This document shows positions 8,405 through 16,354 of a stretch of 64,000 nt of DNA, in pieces (within the stretch, counting starts at the first letter, position 1; every line of letters starts with the position of its first letter). This stretch comes from an uncultured Alphaproteobacteria bacterium. GTDB taxonomy: Bacteria; Pseudomonadota; Alphaproteobacteria; Caulobacterales; Caulobacteraceae. Location: assembly GCA_903909375.1 (NCBI GenBank), contig CAIVVM010000025.1:62001-126000 (forward strand). The letters are read 5' to 3'. Both the position numbers and the translations under genes were made by a program. Below the pieces are notes generated by a model. It was given only the letters and a program-made list of their open reading frames with translations. It searched no databases and was not told where the DNA came from.

Positions 8405-9240
8405 GCCCGCGCCTCCAGGCGTGTCATTTCCGGCGCCTCGACAATCGCGCCGGCCTGAGCCATCGCCATGGCCTCACCGACGATCAGCATGGCGGGGCCG
8501 TTCAGGAGTGCGGCGGCCTCGGCGAGGTCGGTCAGGGTGGTGACCACCCGGCGCTCATCAGCGCGGCTGGCGTTCTCGACGATAAGGGCAGGCGTTGATC
8601 CGGCGCGCCCAGCCGCCATCAGACGGGTGGCGATCAACGCCACTGTCGAAAGGCCCATGTAGATGACGACCGTCTGGTTGGCGCGAGCGAGCCCCGCCCA
8701 GTCCAGATCCGGCTCGCCACCTTTGGCCGCGTGGCCGGTGACGAAGGTAACGGCCTGAGCGGAATCTCTATGGGTGAGCGGCGCGCCTGCAGCGGCGCTG
8801 GCCGCCAGCGCCGCGGTGACGCCCGGCACAACGTGGGCCTCAACGCCCGCATCGCGGCAGGCCTGCAGTTCTTCGCCGCCGCGCCCGAACATGAACGGGT
8901 CGCCGCCCTTCAGACGGACCACGTTCAGGCCCTCCAGCGCGAAGGCCACCAGCATCCGGTTGATCTCATCCTGAGAATAGGAATGGCGCGACTTGCGCTT
9001 GGCCACGGAGATCCGGCGGGCGGCGGCCGGGGCGAGATCCAGGATCTCGTCCGATACCAGGCCGTCATGGACCACCACCTCGGCAGCCTGCAGCACTCTC
9101 AATGCCTTCAGAGTCAGCAGTTCGGGATCGCCTGGCCCTGCGCCCACAAGCCATACCTGACCGGCGCTCCGTACCGGCCGCGCACCATCCAGCAGGACCA
9201 GCTTCCGGGCCCGTCGCGCCCTATCGCAATTCTCACTCAT
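8401..9240 (-). CDS. cobA: Uroporphyrinogen-III C-methyltransferase (SUMT)
   Basis: 279-residue SAM-dependent enzyme making precorrin-2 for siroheme. Diagnostic motifs occur in order: VGAGPGDPELLTLKA, VVHDGLVS, VVRLKGGDPFMFGRGGEE, VVPGVTAA and PLTHRD. It corresponds to the C-terminal half of E. coli CysG only, so precorrin-2 oxidation and iron insertion must be encoded elsewhere. ATG 9240 was preferred over an in-frame start nine codons upstream because AGAGAAG lies six bases before it. It heads the sulfate operon, divergent from a LysR gene, and a 9-bp inverted repeat lies in the shared intergenic region. Confidence 0.93.
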   Translation of the reverse strand: MSENCDRARRARKLVLLDGARPVRSAGQVWLVGAGPGDPELLTLKALRVLQAAEVVVHDGLVSDEILDLAPAAARRISVAKRKSRHSYSQDEINRMLVAFALEGLNVVRLKGGDPFMFGRGGEELQACRDAGVEAHVVPGVTAALAASAAAGAPLTHRDSAQAVTFVTGHAAKGGEPDLDWAGLARANQTVVIYMGLSTVALIATRLMAAGRAGSTPALIVENASRADERRVVTTLTDLAEAAALLNGPAMLIVGEAMAMAQAGAIVEAPEMTRLEARA

Positions 9241-9266
9241 GATTAGCTTCTCTAACGACCCTTGCA

Positions 9267-9303
9267 CCGGCGGACTTTAACGGAACACCCAGACGTCCGC
9301 CGG
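9267..9303. promoter_or_regulatory. Inverted repeat in the cobA / lysR divergent promoter region
   Basis: CCGGCGGAC at 9267-9275 is the exact reverse complement of GTCCGCCGG at 9295-9303, with a 19-base gap. It lies 27 bases upstream of the SUMT start and about 110 bases from the LysR start. It could be a leader hairpin of the sulfur operon or part of a LysR-type operator. Neither reading is proven, and no known riboswitch consensus was recognised. Confidence 0.4.
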
Positions 9304-9415
9304 GCTGGATTCCCTTCAAGAAAAGGGTCGGTACACCGTTGAACGCTTGCAATAAGGCGTTCCAGCGCCCAATTCGCAACCCGAGGACTTCTGCCCGGGG
9401 TGTCAGGAAAACTTG

Positions 9416-10372
9416 ATGGATCGCAACCACCAGCGGAGGCGGCTGCCACCCCTGAACGCACTGCGCGCGTTCGAGGCTGCGGCGCGGCATCTCAACTTCA
9501 GCCGGGCGGCGGACGAGCTCTCGGTTACGCCCGGGGCCGTTAGCCAGCAAATCCAGAACCTGGAAGACTATGTCGGCGCCGCTTTGTTCAAACGCACCCC
9601 CAAGGGACTGTTGCTGACTGATGCGGCCCAGACCGCCCTGCCCGCACTCCGGGAAGCCTTTGATCGGCTCGCTGAAGCGGCATCTCTCCTGACTGCCGCC
9701 GTGGATGGCCGTCGCCTCACGATCACGGCGCCGCCCTCCTTCGCCGCAAAATGGCTGGCGCCCCGCCTGGGCGCCTTCGAGCGGGTGCACCCGCAGGTTG
9801 ATGTCTGGCTGAACGCCGGCATGGAACTGGTGGACCTGACCGCAGGGGAAGTGGATCTGGCGCTCCGCTACGGCGCAGGGCGCTATCCGGGGCTGGAGGT
9901 CAAGCGACTGGTGAGCGAGGCGGTGATCCCGGTGATCAGTCCCGCATTGCTGGTTGAACAGCCTCTGGAGAACCCCGAGGATCTGGCCAACCACATCCTG
10001 CTGCACGACGGCTCCCCGGAGATCGACGACAGCTGCCCGGACTGGTCAATGTGGCTGGCGGCGCGTGGGCTGCGCGGTATCGATGGCCACCGGGGGCCGC
10101 GCTTCAACCAGTCAAGTCTTGTGATCGAGGCCGCGGCCAACGGGCGCGGGGTGGCGCTGGCAAAGCGCACCCTGGCCCAGGCCGACCTGGACGCCGGCCG
10201 GCTGGTCGCACCTCTGCAGATCTCCACCGCCGTCGATTTCGCCTACTATCTGGTTCACCCCAAGGCCAAGGGGCGGCTTCCACAGGTGAAGGCGTTCATC
10301 GGCTGGATCGAGGCCGAGGCGCTGGCCCATGAGGCAGCGTTGGCCGCCATCGACAACGGCGCCGGCATTTGA
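9416..10372 (+). CDS. LysR-family transcriptional regulator (GcvA-like)
   Basis: 318-residue regulator with an N-terminal winged helix-turn-helix (residues about 9-67, with LRAFEAAARHLNFSRAADEL and VTPGAVSQQIQNLE) and a periplasmic-binding-like effector domain containing DLALRYGAGRYPGL and ANGRGVALAKRTL. The pattern is closest to the GcvA/AmpR branch. ATG 9416 follows CAGGAAAA at a good distance; the TTG directly before it is unlikely. It is divergent from the sulfate-assimilation operon, which makes that operon a candidate target, although GcvA-like proteins control many pathways. The next gene starts inside its stop codon. Confidence 0.9.
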   Translation: MDRNHQRRRLPPLNALRAFEAAARHLNFSRAADELSVTPGAVSQQIQNLEDYVGAALFKRTPKGLLLTDAAQTALPALREAFDRLAEAASLLTAAVDGRRLTITAPPSFAAKWLAPRLGAFERVHPQVDVWLNAGMELVDLTAGEVDLALRYGAGRYPGLEVKRLVSEAVIPVISPALLVEQPLENPEDLANHILLHDGSPEIDDSCPDWSMWLAARGLRGIDGHRGPRFNQSSLVIEAAANGRGVALAKRTLAQADLDAGRLVAPLQISTAVDFAYYLVHPKAKGRLPQVKAFIGWIEAEALAHEAALAAIDNGAGI

Positions 10373-11019
10373 CCCTCACCGCCTACCTGGTTTCCGCCGC
10401 GGCGCTGGTCTCGGCCCAGGCGCCCGTACCGGCCGGCGCTGAAGCGGCCCGCTCGCCGTTCGTCGAACGTTTGCGCATGCTCGCACAGCTCCAGTCGCTG
10501 AACGCCGACCTGCTCAGCCGCGACAGCGCGACAGCCGTGCTGCAAACACTCTGCGCCCGGCGCAACCCCGACGCGCCAACCATCCGGGCCCGCCGTCTCG
10601 TCGTTAAGGCCAACGCTGAACAACTTGCCGAGGCGCGGCGGGAACTCGGCGCCCAGGCCAACGAACCGGTGGTCTACCGCCGGGTTGAGCTGATTTGCGG
10701 ATCCGAGATTCTGTCGCGCGCCGACAACTGGTACCTGCCCGACCGACTGACAACGACGATGAACCACACGCTGACCACCACAGACACACCCTTCGGTGTG
10801 GCGGTACAGGCGCTGCAGTTCCAGCGCCGCACACTGGCGTCAAGGCTGATGTTCACGCCGCTGCCAACCGGCTGGGAAACCCGCGTGGCCGCTGACTTCG
10901 ACCTCGCCTCACCGCCACCAGCCGACGTACTGGAGCACCGCGCGGTCCTGCAAACGCCCGACGGCCGTCGCTTCAGTCTGCTGGTCGAAGTTTATACAAA
11001 CCAGATATTTACGAGATAA
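10369..11019 (+). CDS. Exported protein of unknown function (chorismate-lyase/UTRA-like pattern)
   Basis: 216-residue protein starting with TTG that overlaps the LysR stop (TTGA). Residues 1-17 form a short signal peptide (AALVSAQA). The central part, VVYRRVELICGSEILSRADN then NWYLPDRLT and DTPFGVAVQ, resembles the chorismate lyase / UTRA fold, in which an aromatic carboxylate or effector is bound between such strands. A periplasmic location would be unusual for a UbiC-like enzyme, so an effector-binding or other role is equally possible. It converges with the Hpt gene, overlapping its 3' end by 11 bases. Function assignment is weak; being a real gene is well supported by start coupling and composition. 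Confidence 0.6.
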   Translation: MTLTAYLVSAAALVSAQAPVPAGAEAARSPFVERLRMLAQLQSLNADLLSRDSATAVLQTLCARRNPDAPTIRARRLVVKANAEQLAEARRELGAQANEPVVYRRVELICGSEILSRADNWYLPDRLTTTMNHTLTTTDTPFGVAVQALQFQRRTLASRLMFTPLPTGWETRVAADFDLASPPPADVLEHRAVLQTPDGRRFSLLVEVYTNQIFTR

Positions 11020-11320
11020 CTTTCACGTACTCACGGATTGCCGCCTGTACCTCGCCCAGAGCCGCCAACACCTCCGGCGCCCGCGACGGATCGCCGGCCT
11101 CGGCCCGATGGGCCGCCTCCCCCAGCGCTACCGCGCCAATGCCACGCGCCGCGCCCTTGATTGTGTGATTGAGGTCTCGCCAACCCTCACCGGGATCGCC
11201 AAGCCGGACCGTCCAACCGCTTGCCTGCTCGAGGAATAGCGCCAGCACCTCGGTGATCACCCGCTGATCGCCACCGGTGTAGGTTTCCAGATACTCAAAA
11301 TCCACAGGACCGCCGCTCAT
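11009..11320 (-). CDS. Hpt-domain phosphotransfer protein
   Basis: 103-residue stand-alone histidine phosphotransfer domain. The phosphorylatable residue is H52 in the motif LNHTIKGAARGIGA, followed by the helix LGEAAHRAEAG. Such proteins shuttle phosphate between hybrid kinases and response regulators, as ChpT or ShpA do in Caulobacter. Start choice is uncertain: ATG 11320 gives the compact domain, but the SD is weak and an ATG 17 codons upstream is possible. No kinase or receiver gene is next to it, so the partner is unknown. The divergent neighbour is the carotenoid oxygenase gene. Confidence 0.8.
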   Translation of the reverse strand: MSGGPVDFEYLETYTGGDQRVITEVLALFLEQASGWTVRLGDPGEGWRDLNHTIKGAARGIGAVALGEAAHRAEAGDPSRAPEVLAALGEVQAAIREYVKVIS

Positions 11321-11454
11321 GTCTCGGACACTTTTTTCATAGAACCTGAATTCAACGCGGGTTTGCGCCATCCGGCAAGCCAGGCTGCCAAAGGCCCTTG
11401 GCAAGGCCGACCATCTGCGAGAGGCTTCCTTAAATAAGACAAGGAAGCGCCGCC

Positions 11455-12804
11455 ATGAACGCCCCCGTGAAAACGCCCGACACCGTAGCCTGGCACCTTC
11501 AGGGCAACTGGGCGCCGGTGCTGGACGAGATCGATGCCGGACCTCTGACCGTAACCGGCGAAATCCCCCGGGAGCTCGTCGGCGACTATGTACGCGCCGG
11601 CATGAACCCACGCTCGGGGCACAGCGACCACTGGTTCGCCGGCACCGGTATGCTGCATTCGGTGCGTCTGGCGGACGGGCAAGCGCACTATCGCAACCGA
11701 TTCGTGCGCACCCCCTATTACGACGGCGATCTGACCCTGATGAGCGGCATGTTCGATCCCGCCGCCTCGCCGGCCAACACCAATATCATCCGCCATGCCG
11801 GCCACATGCTGGCGCTGGAGGAGACCCACCTGCCCTGGGCCGTGGATTCAGACCTGAACACTCTGGGCGCCCACACCTTCGGCGGCGTCCTGAACGGCTC
11901 CATGACCGCTCACCCGCGCCAGTGCCCGGTGACTGGAGAACTACTGTTCTTCGGCTACCAGTTGGCCAAGGCGCCGTACCTCACCTACTACCGGGTCGAT
12001 GCGGCCGGCGTGATGGTGGAGGCTGAGCCCATCGACCTGCCGAACCCGGTAATGATGCACGACTGGAACGTCACACGGAATCACGTGGTGTTCATGGACT
12101 TGCCCGTGGTGTTCGACCTGAAGGCCGCCATGCGAGGCGAGCCGCCGCTGGCCTTCCGGCGAGAAGCTGGCGCCCGGCTGGGGGTGATGAAGCGCAATGG
12201 CGCGGGCGGCCAGGTTCGGTGGTTCGAGATCAATCCCTGCTACGTCTTCCACCCGGTCAACGCCTACGAGGAGGGCGACACCATCGTCATCCATGTGTGC
12301 CGCCAGGAGCACGCCATGGCCGGAGGTTTCGAGAACCTCTACGGGGGCGAGGCAACCACAGGGCGTCTGTGGCGCTGGACCATAGATCTGGCCAAGGGCA
12401 CAGCGAAGGAAGAGCAGATCGACGACGTCGCCGCTGACTTCCCGCGCGTGAACGACAGCCTGGTCGGGCTGAAGGCCCGGTTCGGCTACACCGCCAGTCT
12501 CAACGCCAAGGCGCCCAGCCTGACACTTGGCCAGTACCTCTACAAATATGACCTGGGCAGCGGTGCGCGGATCACACGGGACTTCGGCGCTTCCAGCCGG
12601 CTTGGCGAGCCGATCTTTGTGGCCCGGGAAGGCGCCACGGCCGAGGACGAAGGCTGGGTGATGGCGCTCAGCCACGACGAGGCGACCGACGAGTCCCGAC
12701 TGACGATCCTGAACGCCCAGGATTTTAATGGCGCGCCGGCCGCGACCATCACCATGCCACGTCGGATCCCGTATGGCGCCCACGGCAACTGGATGCCGAC
12801 ATAG
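11455..12804 (+). CDS. Carotenoid / stilbene cleavage oxygenase
   Basis: 449-residue non-heme Fe(II) dioxygenase of the carotenoid-cleavage family. The four iron-binding histidines can be placed at H153 (TAHPR), H202 (MHDW), H266 (FHPVN) and H443 (GAHGNW) on the expected seven-bladed propeller spacing, and the length is typical. The bacterial members cleave carotenoids, apocarotenoids or lignostilbenes; sequence alone does not choose. AAGGAAG lies eight bases before ATG 11455. It is monocistronic between two genes facing other directions, and no carotenoid biosynthesis genes are seen in this window. Confidence 0.92.
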   Translation: MNAPVKTPDTVAWHLQGNWAPVLDEIDAGPLTVTGEIPRELVGDYVRAGMNPRSGHSDHWFAGTGMLHSVRLADGQAHYRNRFVRTPYYDGDLTLMSGMFDPAASPANTNIIRHAGHMLALEETHLPWAVDSDLNTLGAHTFGGVLNGSMTAHPRQCPVTGELLFFGYQLAKAPYLTYYRVDAAGVMVEAEPIDLPNPVMMHDWNVTRNHVVFMDLPVVFDLKAAMRGEPPLAFRREAGARLGVMKRNGAGGQVRWFEINPCYVFHPVNAYEEGDTIVIHVCRQEHAMAGGFENLYGGEATTGRLWRWTIDLAKGTAKEEQIDDVAADFPRVNDSLVGLKARFGYTASLNAKAPSLTLGQYLYKYDLGSGARITRDFGASSRLGEPIFVAREGATAEDEGWVMALSHDEATDESRLTILNAQDFNGAPAATITMPRRIPYGAHGNWMPT

Positions 12805-12874
12805 GCCTCAGATCTCGATCAGATTGCGGCCCACGATCACCTTACCGCCGAGATCAGCGCGCGGCGGCCGACGG
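12805..12874 (-). other. Short intergenic gap with a possible gene-end remnant
   Basis: On the minus strand one frame reads RADLGGKVIVGRNLIEI then TGA at 12806-12808, directly downstream of the phosphotransferase stop but in another frame. It looks like the C-terminus of an enzyme, and there is no start codon or gene body for it here. It may be a relic of a deleted gene or chance. Confidence 0.25.
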
Positions 12875-13930
12875 CTATATCACTCGCAGCCGCGCCACCG
12901 CAGCTTCCGCCTGACCAAGGCTGCGGTCGATGGTCTGCACAAGGGCCTGGAGGTCGACCCCTTCGGTGCTCTTCTTGCCTTCAAGGTAGCGGGCGTAAAC
13001 CCCGTGATTGATGGCCGCCGTCTTCCAGCGATTGAAGCCGATATAGTAGTCGAGGCGGGACAGATCGCGGCCAGTTCGTTCGGCATAGCGATAGGCCAGC
13101 TCCGTGCGGGTCGGGAAGCCGGCGACCGACGTTGGACTCAACGGATTGGGCGGCAAAGGGTCGGTAGGATCGGGCCACTGATTCAGGGCGTAGGCGAGGT
13201 CCGCCAGAGGATCGCCCAGGGTCGATATCTCCCAATCCACCACCGCCGCGACCGTGCCGTCGGCGCCAAACAGGCAGTTGTGAACACCATAGTCGCCGTG
13301 CACCACCCTGGCCGGGCCCTGATCCGGCAAGTTGGCCAGAAAGAACGCCTGGAGGCTGTGAGCGCGGGGATCGTCCAGCTGGGCGGGTTCGATGGACGCC
13401 GTCCAGGAACGGTACCAGGTCTTGAGCTGGCGGGCGATGTAGCTGTCGGTCTTGCCCAGATCGCCCAGTCCGACCGCTTCCGGGTCCAGGGCATGCAGCG
13501 CCGCCAGGGCGTCGACAAACGAATGCCCCATGGCAGTGCGCCTGTCCTCCGGGATCCAGCGCCGCGTGTCGTCGGCGTTGTATAGGGGATGTCCGTCGAT
13601 GTGGCCCATCAGATAGAATTGCGCGCCTGTGACCGAAGGGTCCTCACAGAACCCGAGCGCCGCGGGCACCGGCACCTCGGTCCCGGAGAGTGCGCGGATA
13701 AGTGACCACTCGCGCGCCATGTCGTGGGCCCTGGGCAGCAATTCTCCCAGCGGCGGACGCCGGATTACGGCGGCGCGTCCATCGGCGTCGTCGATACGCC
13801 AGGTCAGGTTGGAGTGACCACCCAACAGGCGGGTCCACCTGAAGGGCGTCCGCAGGGTGGGCACCCGGGCCTGAATCCAGGCCTCGACGGCGGGAACATC
13901 ATAGCCGGGCGTCGTCGTGGTGGTGGTCAT
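12875..13930 (-). CDS. APH-family phosphotransferase (ACAD10/11-type)
   Basis: 351-residue kinase-like protein of the aminoglycoside-phosphotransferase superfamily. The Brenner loop VVHGDYGVHN and the metal-binding VVDWEISTLGDPLADLAY are intact, and FQVTRLLGGHSNLTW-type glycine-loop residues occur at the start. This subgroup is related to the kinase domain of ACAD10/ACAD11, which phosphorylates 4-hydroxyacyl-CoAs, so a role in hydroxy fatty acid breakdown fits the neighbouring thiolase. The start at 13930 follows GGGAGG; a frame opening 22 codons earlier has no support. It is divergent from the thiolase gene. Confidence 0.9.
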   Translation of the reverse strand: MTTTTTTPGYDVPAVEAWIQARVPTLRTPFRWTRLLGGHSNLTWRIDDADGRAAVIRRPPLGELLPRAHDMAREWSLIRALSGTEVPVPAALGFCEDPSVTGAQFYLMGHIDGHPLYNADDTRRWIPEDRRTAMGHSFVDALAALHALDPEAVGLGDLGKTDSYIARQLKTWYRSWTASIEPAQLDDPRAHSLQAFFLANLPDQGPARVVHGDYGVHNCLFGADGTVAAVVDWEISTLGDPLADLAYALNQWPDPTDPLPPNPLSPTSVAGFPTRTELAYRYAERTGRDLSRLDYYIGFNRWKTAAINHGVYARYLEGKKSTEGVDLQALVQTIDRSLGQAEAAVARLRVI

Positions 13931-14057
13931 GAAACTAAGGTCCCTCCCCGGCAGGCTAGACCGGCCCCAAGAGCGCTTCCAGACCCCATTTGTCATCGCC
14001 GGGAAAGGGCCGAGACGGAATTCCTCATTGCAAAGCGGCGGCGCGGACGTTTACGGC

Positions 14058-14085
14058 TTGACTGATGGAATGCGGGTCCTAGTCA
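14058..14085 (+). promoter_or_regulatory. Candidate sigma-70-type promoter for the thiolase gene
   Basis: TTGACT at 14058-14063 and CCTAGTCA around 14078-14085 are spaced like a Caulobacter housekeeping promoter, about 30 bases before the start codon. Transcription would begin near 14092, leaving a leader with CAGGGAG before the ATG. The -10 match is partial. Confidence 0.35.
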
Positions 14086-14113
14086 TTTCACTCGCAAATT
14101 CAGGGAGAACAAC

Positions 14114-15286
14114 ATGCGTGAAGCCGTCATTGTGTCCTACGCCCGCACGGGCCTGGCAAAATCCGGTCGTGGCGGATTCAACATCACCCCGCCGATGTCC
14201 ATGGCGGCCCACGCCATCAAACACGCCGTCGAGCGTTCGGGCGTCGAGGCGGACTTCGTGGAAGACTGCTACCTGGGTAACAACAGCCACGGCGCTGCCA
14301 ACATCGGGCGTCAGGCAGCGTTGCTGGCCGGGATGCCCGTGACCACCGCGGGCGTCACCGTAAACCGCTTCTGCTCCTCGGGCCTGCAGACCATCGCCAT
14401 GGCCGCCAACCACATCCGTGGCGACGGCGCAGACTGCGTTGTGGCCGGCGGCGTGGAAAGCATCTCGATCCCGGGCGGCGGCATGCCGCGCGAAGCCATT
14501 GATCCGGACCTGCTGAAAGCCGCGCCGGATATCTTCATGGCCATGATCGACACTGCCGACATCGTGGCCAAGCGTTATGGTCTGAGCCGCGAGTATCAGG
14601 ACGAGTTCTCGCTGGAGTCCCAGCGCCGCATGGCCGCAGCCCAGCAGGCGAACAAGTTCAAGGACGAAATCGTCCCGATGAAGACCAAGATGAAGGTGGT
14701 CAACAAGGAGACCAAGGAAGAGTCGATCGTCGACTACGTGGTGGACAAGGACGAGTGCAATCGTCCTGACACCACCATGGAAGGCCTTTCCAAGCTCCCG
14801 CCCGTGAAGGGCGAAGGCAACTTCATCACCGCCGGCAACGCCAGCCAGCTGTCCGACGGCGCCGCCATGGTGGTGCTGATGGAAGCCAAGGAGGCTGAAC
14901 GTCGCGGTCTGGAGCCCCTCGGCCGGTTCGTGTCGTGGGCCGTCGCCGGGTGCGAGCCTGACGAAATGGGCATCGGCCCTGTGTTCGCCATCCCGAAGCT
15001 GCTGGCGCGCCAGGGCCTGAAAGTCGACGACATCGACCTGTGGGAACTGAACGAAGCCTTCGCCAGCCAGTGCCTTTACAGCCGCGACAAGATGGGCATC
15101 GACCCGGCAAAGTACAACGTCAACGGCGGCTCGATCGCCATCGGCCACCCCTTCGGCATGACGGGCGCCCGTCTCACCGGCCACATCCTCCAGGAAGGCC
15201 GTCGCCGTAAGGCCAAGTGGGGCGTGGTGACCATGTGCATCGGCGGAGGCCAGGGCGGCGCCGGCCTGTTCGAAATCTATAACTGA
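14114..15286 (+). CDS. Acetyl-CoA acyltransferase (thiolase)
   Basis: 390-residue thiolase. The nucleophile is C87 (VNRFCSSGLQ); the catalytic H345 (GHPFG) and C375 (CIGGGQGG) are intact. Internal features such as GGVESIS and NEAFA are normal. FadA-like degradative thiolases and AtoB-like biosynthetic ones share these residues; the sequence EAVIVSYARTGLAKSGRGG with no nearby FadB leaves the direction open. CAGGGAG precedes ATG 14114 by eight bases, a plausible promoter lies upstream and a strong terminator downstream, so it is probably transcribed alone. Confidence 0.94.
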   Translation: MREAVIVSYARTGLAKSGRGGFNITPPMSMAAHAIKHAVERSGVEADFVEDCYLGNNSHGAANIGRQAALLAGMPVTTAGVTVNRFCSSGLQTIAMAANHIRGDGADCVVAGGVESISIPGGGMPREAIDPDLLKAAPDIFMAMIDTADIVAKRYGLSREYQDEFSLESQRRMAAAQQANKFKDEIVPMKTKMKVVNKETKEESIVDYVVDKDECNRPDTTMEGLSKLPPVKGEGNFITAGNASQLSDGAAMVVLMEAKEAERRGLEPLGRFVSWAVAGCEPDEMGIGPVFAIPKLLARQGLKVDDIDLWELNEAFASQCLYSRDKMGIDPAKYNVNGGSIAIGHPFGMTGARLTGHILQEGRRRKAKWGVVTMCIGGGQGGAGLFEIYN

Positions 15287-15303
15287 TCCGAATACCTGAA
15301 TGC

Positions 15304-15347
15304 GCCCGGGTGTTTCGGCCGTCACGGCCGGGGCGCCCGGGCTTTTT
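15304..15347 (+). terminator. Rho-independent terminator of the thiolase gene
   Basis: GCCCGGG (15304-15310) pairs with CCCGGGC (15336-15342) and an inner CGGCCG/CGGCCG pair (15316-15321 with 15325-15330, loop TCA) extends the hairpin. TTTTT follows at 15343-15347. It begins 17 bases after the thiolase stop. Confidence 0.85.
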
Positions 15348-15424
15348 CATGCCTGCAATGGTGACGCGTATATGAACAAAGCCCCCGGAGGGGCTCGTTC
15401 AGGCCGGATTTTCCACCGAAAGAA

Positions 15425-15500
<76 letters not shown>

Positions 15501-15558
15501 GTCCCGTCGCCGCCGCCGGTTCTGGCCTTGGCGCGAGGGCGCGGAAAATACGCAATAC

Positions 15559-15578
15559 CGCGCCTTTGGCAAGGCGCG
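15559..15578. repeat. Perfect 8-bp hairpin upstream of tRNA-Lys
   Basis: CGCGCCTT (15559-15566) and AAGGCGCG (15571-15578) with loop TGGC form a stable stem in the 102-base gap between tRNA-Lys and the next hairpin. A short T-rich stretch follows on the plus side. It may sit in the tRNA promoter region or be a relic terminator; no clear role. Confidence 0.4.
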
Positions 15579-15602
15579 TTTCAAGAAAGTCGAAAAGAAT
15601 GA

Positions 15603-15639
15603 CTGCGGCGGACCGTTGACACGGATCAGTCCGCCGCAG
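15603..15639 (-). terminator. Likely terminator of the former PEP-CTERM gene
   Basis: CTGCGGCGGAC (15603-15613) is the exact reverse complement of GTCCGCCGCAG (15629-15639). On the minus strand the 11-bp stem is followed by TCATTCTTTT. It sits 24 bases after the stop of the PEP-CTERM relic, exactly where that gene's terminator would be. Confidence 0.6.
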
Positions 15640-15660
15640 CCCCTTCGCAAGCTGGGTGTG

Positions 15661-15780
15661 TCAGGCGCCCGCGAAGGAACTGGACCGGCGACGGCGGCGG
15701 AGCATGGCTCCCTCGGAACCGAAGCCGAGGATCATGAGCGCCCAGGTGGTGGGCTCGGGCGCCGGATCGCACCTGAGATC
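15661..15780 (-). pseudogene. 3' remnant of a PEP-CTERM sorting-signal protein gene
   Basis: Reading the minus strand towards a TGA at 15661-15663 gives a textbook PEP-CTERM tail: APEPTTWALMILGFG, then SEGAMLRRRRRS and a short end. This signal (Pro-Glu-Pro, a hydrophobic helix with Trp, then an Arg cluster) directs exosortase-dependent processing of exported proteins. Upstream of it on the minus strand no exported protein body follows; the DNA instead encodes the middle of a LuxR protein on the opposite strand. The body of the gene therefore appears deleted, leaving about 35 codons and its terminator. No exosortase gene is in the window. Confidence 0.7.
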
Positions 15781-16305
15781 TGGCAGGCGGGCGGCGCGGC
15801 GTTCGACTACGTCTGCTTCGAACAGAACCCGCTGCTGGAGGCGATCCGCGGTGGCATGACACGCTACATGTTCACTGACTTTGCGCCTCGCGAGGCGCCG
15901 GCATACGGCGCCAATTGGGACGCCACGAGCGAGGCCGGGATCGCAGACGCAGTCTGCGCCACCTCCTACGGCCGCCATCGGACCATCGCGGCGCTGAATC
16001 TGGGTTTCCGAGACCCGGATCTGCCGCCGGGTGATGCACTGGCGATTCAACTGGCTGGACTGATGTTGACTGAACGCCTGATGACCTTCGCCACGCCGCC
16101 GGAGGCCAATAAGGTGAAATTGACCGAGCGCGAGCGGGACGCGGTAGCCTGGGTTGGGGAAGGCAAGTCCGACTGGGAGATCTCGATGATCCTGGGGGTT
16201 TCTGAATCCACTGTCCGCTTCCACGTCGACAACGCGAGGAAGAAACTTGGCGCGGTGAACCGGGCGCAGGCCGTAGCGCGTCTGGCGGCCGCGCATCTGC
16301 TATAG
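15781..16305 (+). pseudogene. 5'-truncated LuxR-type regulator
   Basis: The last 65 residues are a clear LuxR/GerE helix-turn-helix (KLTERERDAVAWVGEGKSDW, then SESTVRFHVDNARKKL). Before it lies the rear part of an autoinducer-binding domain, with YGANWDATSEAGIADAV and RHRTIAALNLGF. The first roughly 60-70 residues expected of this family are missing: their place is taken by the PEP-CTERM relic on the other strand. An in-frame ATG at 15856 could still give a protein of about 149 residues containing the DNA-binding domain, so residual function is possible. ORFs opening at a TTG at 15616 run antisense through the relic and are not credible. Confidence 0.7.
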
Positions 16306-16354
16306 TGGCCTAGTCCGACAGCTTTTTCGGACGTCAGGAGGCTCAGGAGCCGGG

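Noticed and set aside
9241-9415. SAM- or cobalamin-type riboswitch upstream of the SUMT gene
   Set aside because: Only a simple inverted repeat is present; no conserved riboswitch core could be recognised by eye.
14051-15325. 424-codon open frame on the minus strand
   Set aside because: It is exactly antisense to the thiolase gene, which has full catalytic motifs; its long His/Gly-rich translation is a codon-bias shadow.
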